Of a DNA stretch of 9,143 nucleotides, positions 1 through 6,379 are shown piece after piece (within the stretch, counting starts at the first letter, position 1; each line of letters starts with the position of its first letter). Made by a program: the position numbers and the translations under genes. This DNA is from JAYZDP01 sp036337765 (GTDB taxonomy: Bacteria; Acidobacteriota; Thermoanaerobaculia; Multivoradales; Multivoraceae): contig JAYZDP010000114.1 in assembly GCA_036337765.1 (NCBI GenBank), forward strand, positions 1-9,143. The letters are read 5' to 3'. The notes under the pieces are model-generated. The model saw nothing but the letters and a program-made list of their open reading frames with translations, ran no database searches and was not told the DNA's origin.

Positions 1-103
1 GATATTCGCCACAGGCGGGGTCTGAGAACGGTTTGCGCAGGGCATGCGCGGTCCCGTCGGGACCCAACTTCTCCAGATAGCGGATCTCACCTGACTTCGT
101 CAT
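1..103 (-). CDS. N-terminal fragment of a protein, possibly a class I SAM-dependent methyltransferase (runs off left edge)
   Basis: An ATG at 103-101 opens a minus-strand frame of 34 codons that reaches the window edge. An in-frame TAG lies two codons upstream, so this ATG is the first possible start. The residues read like a real protein: MTKSGEIRYLEKL, then a segment with HALRKPFSDPACGEY. From memory, leaders of the form 'YLxxLGxxGxxHAxxKPFSD..CG.YL' occur just before the SAM-binding domain in a group of methyltransferases, so that is my best guess. The SAM-binding GxGxG motif would lie outside the window, so the assignment is not proven. No clear Shine-Dalgarno sequence is visible. The gene is divergent from the solute-binding protein gene at 516. 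Confidence 0.5.
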   Translation of the reverse strand, partial: MTKSGEIRYLEKLGPDGTAHALRKPFSDPACGEY

Positions 104-446
104 CCACTACGAGGTTAGCCGCTGTCTCTCCCCGCTCCCGAGCGGCCGGGGTCCCGCCGCGAATGACTGGGATTGCACGCAAGCTGTTTCCCGTCAGCAG
201 AGGTTGGACACCTGAGAGTGGCTAACTAAGAGACACTTAGGGTCAAGACAACCACCCACTGGAGGGCCCATCGTGTTCGGGAGCTCGATGCGCTGCTGCT
301 GGATCCCGAGAGGTGCAATTTTGGGTGCATCGGCTAGCAACAATCTACAGCGCTCCCCCACTCTCCTCAGTAGGGCCTGAGCCTCAAGTTTCTGATTCGA
401 CTACTGTTGGGCGTTGGCGACCGTTGCGGTCTGTTGAGCCAGGCCC
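104..446. other. Gene-free stretch
   Basis: I see no convincing coding frame, RNA gene or repeat here. Short open frames exist, for example about 24 codons on the plus strand ending near 333, but they lack starts and recognisable residues. A small perfect hairpin (5-bp stem, 4-base loop) lies at 132-145. Since the stretch ends exactly where the tRNA-Leu remnant begins, it may be left over from an integrated element, but no integrase remnant is visible. Confidence 0.5.
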
Positions 447-498
447 GACTTAAAATCCCCAGCCGAAAGGCGTCCGGGTTCGAGCCCCGGCTCCGATA
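447..498 (+). pseudogene. 3' half of a tRNA-Leu(TAA) gene, likely attachment-site remnant
   Basis: The block starts in the anticodon arm (GACTTAAAATC, loop CTTAAAA with anticodon TAA). It continues through a class II variable arm (462-471, GCC-GAAA-GGC) and a perfect T arm (CCGGG-TTCGAGC-CCCGG, 474-490) to a 3' acceptor strand CTCCGAT plus discriminator A at 498. CCA is not encoded. The 5' half is missing: only the two inner pairs of the anticodon stem form, no D arm is visible, and no ATCGGAG acceptor strand lies upstream. A tRNA piece running from the anticodon arm to the 3' end is the usual core shared by attL and attR when a tyrosine integrase uses a tRNA gene. It cannot work as a tRNA. 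The next gene starts 17 bases after it. Confidence 0.7.
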
Positions 499-515
499 GC
501 ATCGCAACTAGGGCA

Positions 516-2300
516 GTGTCGAATCCGACTCTCAAGAGGCAAGGGTGCTCGGCTCTACACTCAAGCGTGTGGGGCACTTGCCTCATTTCCGTGTTTGTGG
601 CCTGCGCGGCGCCGCCGACTGAAGATGTCGGGGCCGCGGGTTCGCGTACCCGCTACTCGCCCGACGAGGATCCACTGGTCAACCCGCCTGAGCTCTTCGA
701 GCCCCTCGATGGGCGAACACACCTGTCCGATGAGGACGGCACGGTCTACCGACACACGCTCGACCGGCCGACCTCGATGAACCCGACCTTTGTCACGACC
801 ACAAGCGACCAGCTGCTGGCGGAGCTGATGTACGACGGGCTGGTATTTCAGAGCCGGGATGTCGAGGCACTGCCCGACCCGGCGTCGGTGGAGTCGATGG
901 AGTTCTCCGATGATCGCCGGGTGACAAGCATTCGTCTGCGTGCCGACAAGCGGTGGCACGACGCGAAGCCATGGACGGCCCACGACGTGCGCTTCAGCTG
1001 GCAGGTGGCGATCGATCCCCGCGCTCCGAGCTTCTACTACCGTGGCTTCGCAGAACAGATCGAGGACGTCAAGGTTATCGACGATCTGAACCTCAAAGTC
1101 GTTCATCGCGAGTCGACACCGATCGCGACCGAGCACCTGCGCTTCCCGATCATCCCGCGCCACATCTGGGGCGAGCGGAAGGAACGGGCGGCCGACCCGA
1201 CCATGAAGTCGAGCCCGTACTTCACCCACTGGGGTCGTGAGGAGGTGGTCGCGAGCGGGCCCTACCGCTTTGTCGATTGGGTACCCGGCGATCGGGTGGT
1301 GCTCGAGCGCTGGGACGACTACGCCGGTGAGCGACCCAACTTCGCGCGGGTAGTTTTCAAGATCCAGCCGGATCGCAACACAGCATTGCTGCTCTTCCGC
1401 AAGGGGGAGCTCGATGACATCTGGCTGACGGTGCAGCAGTTCGCGAAGGCGACGACCGACGAGGCCTTCGCCGACATCGGCGTGAAGGCGTGGGCACCTC
1501 GACGAATGCTTGGCTACCTGGCCTGGAACCAGCGCGGCACGAACCCCTTCTTCGGCGACGTGCGGGTGCGCCGTGCAATGGGGCACGCCTACGACCGCGC
1601 GCGAGTGATCGAAACAGTGACACACAACGTCTACCTCCCCTCGACCGGGCTTTTCGAGCCCGGACACTGGTGCTTCAATCCTGAGGTCTCGCCGATCCCC
1701 TACCATCTCGAGGAGGCGTCGCGGCTGCTCGACGAGGCAGACTGGAGGATCGATTCGGACGACGGCTGGCGCTACAAGGAGATCGATGGCGAGCGGGTGC
1801 GCTTCGATTTCGAGATGTTGATCTATCAGACTTTTAACGACGCGGTACGCATGTCGGACATCCTCCGCGACTCGTTGCGCCGAATCGGGGTGACTTTCCG
1901 CTCGAGCACACTCGAAGGCGCGACTCTCGTCGACCGTATGCGTAGAGGCGAGTTCGAGGCGATCGCCGGTACCGCTACGGCGTATGGGGACGTCTCGATC
2001 TGGCGCGACTTCCTACACACCGACATGATAGACGGCGGGCTGAACTACTGGGGATATCGCAACCCGGAAGTTGACCGGCTGTTCGATGAGGGTCGACGCG
2101 AGCTCGATCGTGATCGCCGCGCCGAGCTCTATCGGCAGATCCAGGGGCTCGTCTACGAGGACCAACCGTTGCTGTTCCTGTGGAACTACACGGTGACCCA
2201 GGGCTTCGCGCGTGACATGCGCGGCGTGGTTCTGTCGCCCATTGGCGTGCGGCGTTTTCGGCCCGGTCCGCGCGCTTGGTGGCGGCTGCACGCCCAGTAG
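516..2300 (+). CDS. Extracellular solute-binding lipoprotein, family 5 (oligopeptide/nickel ABC transporter type)
   Basis: This 594-residue protein should capture peptides or related solutes outside the inner membrane and hand them to an ABC permease. The N-terminus has a short basic region, a hydrophobic stretch and a lipobox-like FVAC with the lipidated Cys at residue 30 (Phe at -3 is less usual). Around residues 75-160 lies the family 5 start region, with MNPTF, LMYDGL and a block resembling the family signature (FSDDRRVTSIRLRADKRWHD). SGPYRFVDWVPGDRVVLER near residue 248 is the typical mid-protein block. Length fits the family. The GTG start is the only one that keeps the whole signal peptide; only a weak AGGG lies 2 bases upstream. 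No permease or ATPase gene is visible, so it is either an orphan or served by subunits elsewhere. It converges on the gene ending at 2315, with no obvious hairpin terminator in the 14-base gap. Confidence 0.9.
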   Translation: MSNPTLKRQGCSALHSSVWGTCLISVFVACAAPPTEDVGAAGSRTRYSPDEDPLVNPPELFEPLDGRTHLSDEDGTVYRHTLDRPTSMNPTFVTTTSDQLLAELMYDGLVFQSRDVEALPDPASVESMEFSDDRRVTSIRLRADKRWHDAKPWTAHDVRFSWQVAIDPRAPSFYYRGFAEQIEDVKVIDDLNLKVVHRESTPIATEHLRFPIIPRHIWGERKERAADPTMKSSPYFTHWGREEVVASGPYRFVDWVPGDRVVLERWDDYAGERPNFARVVFKIQPDRNTALLLFRKGELDDIWLTVQQFAKATTDEAFADIGVKAWAPRRMLGYLAWNQRGTNPFFGDVRVRRAMGHAYDRARVIETVTHNVYLPSTGLFEPGHWCFNPEVSPIPYHLEEASRLLDEADWRIDSDDGWRYKEIDGERVRFDFEMLIYQTFNDAVRMSDILRDSLRRIGVTFRSSTLEGATLVDRMRRGEFEAIAGTATAYGDVSIWRDFLHTDMIDGGLNYWGYRNPEVDRLFDEGRRELDRDRRAELYRQIQGLVYEDQPLLFLWNYTVTQGFARDMRGVVLSPIGVRRFRPGPRAWWRLHAQ

Positions 2301-2314
2301 ATGAGCTCGAGAGA

Positions 2315-2989
2315 CTAGGGCACCGGGGCTGGTCGAATTTTGGCTGCTGGGCAGTGTTCGGCCCGCTGGCGGGCCTGCTCAAGTTGTTCGATCAGCATCT
2401 CCACGTCCCGTTCGGCGAACATGACCTGCTCACGGGAGGCGATGTCGTTCTGCTGCAGGTTGATAACGCTCTTTAGATCCTCCTGATGGTGACCCAGGTT
2501 CACCTCGACGACTGCTACGTCGAGTGCTCGGACCTCGCAGTCCGCCGCGAGATAACGCCGATGGGCCTCTTTGATCGCCAGGGTTCGCTGCTGGGCCTTG
2601 TCCTCCTCTGAGACCCCTGCACAGCCCAGACGGAACTGCCGGACCACCGCCTGCTGGCGCTCGAGCCTCCAGCGGGCGCGTTCAAGGCTGACTGCCGCGA
2701 CGTCGCGATGGTGCTTCGCCTCCAGGTAGGTCAGCCGCTCCACCATGTCGTTTTTCCAGAGACCGTTCTGCAGAACGAAGATCTCCTCCGCCAATGCCAA
2801 CCGTGTTTCGTCCAGTTGGATGGCCAGCGCGAGCTCGTCGAGCTCGGATTCCCGCTCGAACAGGAGAAGCGGGCAAAGTTCATAGAGGCTGTCTTGGGCC
2901 AGGGAGGTGAACGGCGCCAGCAGCGCGAAGCTCACTGCCGCCAGCGTCTTGGTCGAGGATGCACTCCTAGCTCTTTCCGGCTGCGACAC
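2315..2989 (-). CDS. Secreted coiled-coil protein with two Cys-bounded helical halves (unknown function)
   Basis: I cannot name this 224-residue protein. It has a signal peptide (residues 1-31, cleavage after SLA) and is otherwise almost wholly predicted helix rich in Glu, Arg, Gln and Leu. Four cysteines at 39, 123, 151 and 213 bracket two helical halves. The end of each half carries a similar segment: LWKNDMVER about residue 77 and LQQNDIASR about residue 178, each followed by an E/A/R-rich helix and then a Cys. This suggests an internal duplication. The pattern recalls helical hairpins of TolC-type outer-membrane channels or HlyD-type adaptors, but their beta domains are absent. The GTG start directly abuts a very strong ribosome site (AAGGGAGG, 2989-2996) with no spacer, which is odd; no other in-frame start fits the signal peptide. 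Confidence 0.7.
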   Translation of the reverse strand: MSQPERARSASSTKTLAAVSFALLAPFTSLAQDSLYELCPLLLFERESELDELALAIQLDETRLALAEEIFVLQNGLWKNDMVERLTYLEAKHHRDVAAVSLERARWRLERQQAVVRQFRLGCAGVSEEDKAQQRTLAIKEAHRRYLAADCEVRALDVAVVEVNLGHHQEDLKSVINLQQNDIASREQVMFAERDVEMLIEQLEQARQRAEHCPAAKIRPAPVP

Positions 2990-3114
2990 CTCCCTTATCG
3001 TAGTCCGCCGGAAACCACTACGCCATGCCGTTCGCGCCCAGGGCTCGGACGGGCTCCCGAACTGCTTGTGCAGCTCGGCACCCAGCCGCGAGTCCCGGGC
3101 GGGGCGGCGTTAGC

Positions 3115-3440
3115 TCAGCTGAACATGCCCAGCGGCGGCGCCGTCGCGGAGCTGGCGTAGAAGTTCCGGATGTTGGGCAGAACCTCTTCGAGATCGCCGT
3201 CGGTGCCGATTCCGAACCACATCGCCAGCTCGGCGCTTTACTCAGCCGTCGAGGTAGTCGGAATCAGGCGTCCGCGCCCGAGGTCGAGATCGTTGCCTGG
3301 GGCCAGCGTTTCCGGATAGTTACCGTAGAGCCCCCCGCCCGTGATACCGCCGCCGGTACGAGTGTTCGGGAGCGGCGTCGGGAATGTGATGCTGTGTTGG
3401 TCGCATCGCGGTAGAGGATGGCGGCATCGATCGACTGACG
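3115..3440 (-). pseudogene. Degraded C-terminus of a DUF1501-family protein
   Basis: The reading frame ending at TGA 3117-3115 gives a typical DUF1501 ending: GGGITGGGLYGNYPE, then GRGRLIPTTST, then ELAMWFGIG, then LEEVLPNIRNFY. It is broken by an in-frame TAA at 3240-3238, exactly where the family usually has Tyr (TTSxxxYxAxLAxWFG), so TAC or TAT probably became TAA. Upstream, a TASxxxR stretch near 3395 resembling the TASDFGRT motif is in another frame, so at least one frameshift is also present. The left boundary is approximate and most of the gene (usually over 400 residues) is gone. DUF1501 proteins are secreted and of uncertain function, often paired with DUF1800. I see no clear feature between 2997 and 3114, upstream of the 2989 start. 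Confidence 0.6.
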
Positions 3441-3515
3441 ACGGAAGCGGGCGTGTGTCCGCTTCAACAGATCCGACTGATGCCCAGTTTCTGACCCGGG
3501 CTCGGAAACCCTTGC

Positions 3516-4088
3516 TCAGTAGCCGGTGTCGAGGGCCGCGCGCTCGGCGGCGCTGTCCTGGAAGATCGCATCGATGAGCCCCCTGAAGGACGGTCGTTGA
3601 GTCGACCGCGCCACCAGGAGGCGAGAGACGTGATACGCGGTGGCAAGGTTGCGCTGTGCTCGCTCGCTGTCGACGTCGCCCGCTCCGGGGCTATGCCGAG
3701 GGTCCGTATTCACGACCTTGCGGACGACATCTAGCTCGTACTCCTCGCCGAAGCTGAGGTGGGCGTCGCCGGCGGCCGCCGGTCCCGGGAGAGGGACGAG
3801 GCTTCGTCGACACTCCAGGACAGTCGGGCCCAGCGTGATCTCGTCCTCAGCCTCGAGAGATCCGGCGTCGACTCGTTCGCCGTTGACTAAGGTGCCGTTC
3901 GCGGATTCCAGATCTCGGATCCCGCGCCCGCCTCCTCGTTGGTGATCTCGCAGTGGGTTCACGACACTCCCTGCTCGACGAGCTGGATGGGGCACTCGGG
4001 CGACCGACCGAGCCCCTCGTTGTGCTTTCCGGAACGACGTAGACACGACCCTTGTCTTCTCCTCGATGACGACTAACTCGAGATCCAC
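3516..4088 (-). pseudogene. Decayed FHA-domain protein with GAF-domain stub
   Basis: A phosphothreonine-binding FHA domain is recognisable only when the three minus frames are joined. VDLELVVIEE starts at GTG 4088. The frame then shifts near 4052 to KGRVYVVPESTTR, and near 4018 to GLGRSPECPIQLVEQGVS. Next comes TGA at 3961-3959, where the family has Arg, then HCEITNEEAGAG. A shift near 3922 returns to IRDLESANGTLVNGERV and DEITLGPTVLEC. Each shift equals loss of one base, so three deletions restore the frame. The last about 50 residues (QRNLATAYHVSRLLVA, then LIDAIFQDSAAERAAL) look like the start of a GAF domain, then a stop at 3516. GAF core and output domain are missing. GGAG at 4094-4097 is a good ribosome site. 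The start lies 38 bases after the VWA-like gene, so the two were probably one operon. Confidence 0.75.
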
Positions 4089-4126
4089 GGCTACTCCGCT
4101 CTACGACTCGGGCCGCGTGGGCGCCT

Positions 4127-5659
4127 CTACCGCGCCACCATGGTCGAGCCCCAGAGACGCGCCACGAGGCCCTCGACCGCGACTGCCAGGCCGTGCACAT
4201 CGGATGGCAACCGTAGGCTGAGCTCGTGGCTCCATTCCTTGGTCTGGGATTGCTTGGCTACCTTGATCACCGAGTGCGCGAGCCAGGGCTCGCCGCTCGC
4301 GTCGAGATAGCCCATCGAGATCCGGACTGCGCGGTCCTTCACCAGCTCCCCAGCCTCTGCCCAGTCAGCACTGACTCGGAGGCGCGAGGAGTCACCCTGG
4401 CCGCGACGAAGAGCGGCGGTGAGCTCGAGCTGGCCGCCCGACTCTCCACCATCCAGGAGTTCGCGAAGGCGCAGGTTGGCAATCACTTCCGGAGTCGACG
4501 ACCTCACCCAGGCCGGCGTCGGGAACAGGTTACCGCTCGACTGGTGTCGTGCTCGGACCTCGGTCAGTGCGCCGTCCAGCGGCCGGTTCGTCAGATACGA
4601 GACACGCCACAACTCGTCCAGTCGCTGCAACGCCGCCTCCATCTGCGATACCACCCGCACCACGCCACCCAGGGATGACTGCGCCGCCTTGCGCAGCGGC
4701 TGCAGGTGCGGCATGGCACTGACCTCGAGTGCCTCCAGGCCCAGATCGAAAGATTTGTCGCTCGCCTTGGGGAGCAGCTGTACCCCGCCGGTGGCGTCTA
4801 TGAAACGGTCGAAGTCGGTGGTCCGCGGTCCAGAGACGCCGACGTCGAGCTGGCCCTCGCGAATCGGAAGAGCGAGAGTCACCCACTCGTAGGCCGAGAA
4901 AGCTTGCTCTAGCTCACGCGACGCCGCGAGGGTCGCCGATTCTCGGCGGGCTGACGGATCGAGTCGGTCGGCGCCGAGGAAGTACGAGGCAGGCCGGTCG
5001 GAAAAACCGTCTGATACCAGTACCAGCAGACACGGTCTGTCATCGCAGCCGTCGCTCGTGAGGCGAAGGAGGTGGTCGACCCGACCCCGAACCAGGTCTT
5101 CCTCCTCGTGCAGATGGTGCTGTCGCCTTGAATCGTTGTTCGGGAGAGCCGCACCGAGATCCTTGAAGACCTGTCGGTTCGAACGCAGGAGATCGGTCGC
5201 AAGTTCGTCGGCTTCGACCTCGGCCAGCACCCGCTCGAGGAGACGCTCGTTCTGCTCCGGGCCAAAAATGGTACGGGGCTTCGGGTCGGCTACGACAACC
5301 TCGACAAGGCCGATGGTGGTCAGAGTCTCGGCGTACTGACCGAGCTGCTGGCCGGCGAGCCGCATCGTACGGCTCCGGGACAACGGCGCATCGAAGTACA
5401 CCACGATGCGCCAGTCACCGGCGGTCCGCAGGCGCTGCAGGCTCGTCACCCGCCGGGGCACGCCGTTCTCGAGGATCGTCAGATCCTGCGGTCGCATGCG
5501 GCGCAGCTGTCGAGCCTCAACGTCGCCTAGGTCGACCGTCACCCGCGACTCGAAAACCGTGATCTCGTCGGCGATCGCGTCCGCAGGCTCCTGCGCCGCC
5601 ACAGCTACTGCGGCCAGGAACAAGGAGATCAGGAGGATCGAGCGAAGAGGTGCGGGCAC
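4127..5659 (-). CDS. Secreted VWFA-related protein (acidobacterial type)
   Basis: This 510-residue protein has a signal peptide (residues 1 to about 22, ending AVAAQ) and probably acts in the periplasm or outside the cell. Residues 34-75 carry the leader typical of VWFA-related acidobacterial proteins (VTVDLGDVEARQL, PQDLTILENGVPRRVTS). The VWA-like fold starts at IVVYFDAPLS (about 85-94) and includes LLVLVSDGFSDRP at 211-222. The metal-binding DxSxS motif is degenerate: D90-A-P-L-S94 has Pro where Ser is expected, so metal-dependent binding may be lost. About 200 C-terminal residues have no recognised domain. GTG 5659 is the first start after an in-frame TAA four codons upstream, and no Shine-Dalgarno is visible. 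It lies downstream of tRNA-Cys and upstream of the FHA relic. Confidence 0.8.
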   Translation of the reverse strand: MPAPLRSILLISLFLAAVAVAAQEPADAIADEITVFESRVTVDLGDVEARQLRRMRPQDLTILENGVPRRVTSLQRLRTAGDWRIVVYFDAPLSRSRTMRLAGQQLGQYAETLTTIGLVEVVVADPKPRTIFGPEQNERLLERVLAEVEADELATDLLRSNRQVFKDLGAALPNNDSRRQHHLHEEEDLVRGRVDHLLRLTSDGCDDRPCLLVLVSDGFSDRPASYFLGADRLDPSARRESATLAASRELEQAFSAYEWVTLALPIREGQLDVGVSGPRTTDFDRFIDATGGVQLLPKASDKSFDLGLEALEVSAMPHLQPLRKAAQSSLGGVVRVVSQMEAALQRLDELWRVSYLTNRPLDGALTEVRARHQSSGNLFPTPAWVRSSTPEVIANLRLRELLDGGESGGQLELTAALRRGQGDSSRLRVSADWAEAGELVKDRAVRISMGYLDASGEPWLAHSVIKVAKQSQTKEWSHELSLRLPSDVHGLAVAVEGLVARLWGSTMVAR

Positions 5660-5704
5660 TTTGTGATGTTACGCCCGGCCCTACGGGGTCGCAAACGACA
5701 TCCG

Positions 5705-5737
5705 CGGTGGGCAGGAGCGTCGCCTCTAAGCCCACCG
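5705..5737 (-). terminator. Hairpin after tRNA-Cys, possible weak terminator or processing signal
   Basis: An 8-bp perfect inverted repeat (CGGTGGGC at 5705-5712 and GCCCACCG at 5730-5737) encloses 17 bases, inside which AGG/CCT can extend the stem. It lies 18 bases beyond the tRNA-Cys CCA end and 45 bases before the VWA-like gene. No T run follows on the minus strand, so it is not a textbook intrinsic terminator. It could partly separate tRNA transcription from the gene downstream. Confidence 0.35.
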
Positions 5738-5755
5738 AAACTTTCGAGGATTGAA

Positions 5756-5830
5756 TGGAGGCGACGTCCGGATTCGAACCGGAGAATAACGGATTTGCAA
5801 TCCGCCGCCTTACCACTTGGCTACGTCGCC
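5756..5830 (-). tRNA. tRNA-Cys (GCA)
   Basis: The complete cloverleaf can be drawn on the minus strand: acceptor GGCGACG/CGTCGCC, D arm with AAGTGGTAAGGC, anticodon stem GCGGA/TCCGT around loop TTGCAAA (anticodon GCA at 5798-5796), and T arm TCCGG-TTCGAAT-CCGGA. The discriminator base is T (U73, an identity element of tRNA-Cys) and CCA is encoded (5758-5756). It is probably cotranscribed with tRNA-Gly, 34 bases upstream. The enzyme that charges it, CysS, is encoded on the same strand just upstream. Confidence 0.97.
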
Positions 5831-5864
5831 TGAGGGGTCCGACGGAGATGTCGGTGTTGGGTGC

Positions 5865-5939
5865 TGGAGCGGGAAACGGGATTTGAACCCGCGACCCCAA
5901 CCTTGGCAAGGTTGTGCTCTACCACTGAGCTATTCCCGC
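5865..5939 (-). tRNA. tRNA-Gly (GCC)
   Basis: A full cloverleaf lies on the minus strand: acceptor GCGGGAA/TTCCCGC, D arm GCTCAGTGGTAGAGC, anticodon stem CAACC/GGTTG around loop TTGCCAA (anticodon GCC at 5907-5905), and T arm CGGG-TTCAAAT-CCCG. The discriminator is T and CCA is encoded at 5867-5865. It is the first gene of a two-tRNA unit; its 5' end lies 16 bases after the -10 box at 5961-5956. Confidence 0.97.
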
Positions 5940-5955
5940 CCGCCAGAGGGGACGG

Positions 5956-5984
5956 AATATATAGACGGCCCAGGGTCGAGTCAA
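5956..5984 (-). promoter_or_regulatory. Sigma-70-type promoter for the tRNA-Gly/tRNA-Cys unit
   Basis: On the minus strand, TTGACT (-35, 5984-5979) and TATATT (-10, 5961-5956) are separated by exactly 17 bases. Both are one base from consensus. A transcript starting about 7 bases after the -10 box would give a leader of about 9 bases before mature tRNA-Gly. The -35 box overlaps the yraN stop codon (5983-5981), so the tRNAs have their own promoter within the 3' end of the upstream operon. Confidence 0.75.
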
Positions 5985-6370
5985 ACCAAGAACGCCTTGT
6001 CCGAGGCGAATGCGTTGCGCAGCAGAACCTGACTCCAGCGCCCGTTTCGCCGCTCCAAGCCGAGCACGTCGAAACGCACCTCGCGCTCGCCGATTCCTTC
6101 TCTGGCCAGGTACAGGGCCGAGGCCCTCGCCAGGCCGCGCTGCTTGATCGGGGTTACGAAACCGATGGCTTCGCCGTAAGCGATGGAGCTACGGGCCTTC
6201 ACCTCAACAAAGCACAGAGTTTGACCTTCTTCGGCCACCAGATCCATCTCCCCGGCGCGGGTGACGACGTTGCGCGCCAAGATGCGGAAGCCCTCCGGGC
6301 GCAGGTAGCGCTCGGCCTCGTCTTCTCCTTCCTAGCCCTGGCGGCGGGTGTTCGGAAGACGCTCGAACAA
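5981..6370 (-). pseudogene. yraN: YraN/UPF0102 endonuclease-like protein interrupted by an in-frame amber codon
   Basis: The full frame starts at TTG 6370, 9 bases after the cysS stop. It reads LFERLPNTRRQG, then TAG (6334-6332), then EGEDEAERYL, and ends at TGA 5981: 128 residues if the TAG were sense, the normal family length. Conserved motifs are present: GEDEAERYL, GEMDLV and FVEVKAR, the last two matching the PD-(D/E)xK nuclease-like core. The TAG replaces the residue just after the Gly of the LGRxGE motif; one substitution (for example from AAG, CAG or AGG) explains it. The only later plausible start, TTG 6280, gives 99 residues and loses the N-terminal helix with its conserved Glu. TAG clearly acts as stop in cysS and other genes here. 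It is therefore a recent pseudogene, a shortened protein, or a readthrough case. The family is linked to DNA processing but its role is not settled. Confidence 0.8.
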
Positions 6371-6379
6371 GCGAGGTGC

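Noticed and set aside
132..145. 5-bp hairpin CCGCT-CCCG-AGCGG
   Set aside because: Too short and without a T tract or nearby gene end to be called a terminator.
440..498. Complete functional tRNA-Leu
   Set aside because: No 5' acceptor strand, D arm or outer anticodon-stem pairs can be formed from the upstream sequence.
401..586. 61-residue minus-strand ORF
   Set aside because: It runs over the tRNA-Leu remnant and the start of the solute-binding gene; its SEPGLEPGR-type sequence is the usual false translation of a T arm.
1645..1663. Perfect 7-bp hairpin (CCGGGCT, 5-base loop, AGCCCGG)
   Set aside because: Inside the solute-binding coding region, encoding an ordinary stretch, with no following T run; probably chance in GC-rich DNA.
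561..1706. 381-residue minus-strand open frame
   Set aside because: Antisense shadow of the solute-binding protein gene. The plus frame has family motifs and a signal peptide; the minus frame has no recognisable domain and odd His/Arg/Val composition.
3025..3414. 129-residue plus-strand ORF across the decayed region
   Set aside because: It has no domain-like content, and the minus strand here carries the recognisable DUF1501 relic.
6332..6334. Reassigned TAG codon (genetic recoding) as explanation of the yraN stop
   Set aside because: TAG ends cysS, the lipoprotein, the VWA-like gene, the 66-residue ORF and the solute-binding gene, where reading through would add meaningless sequence.
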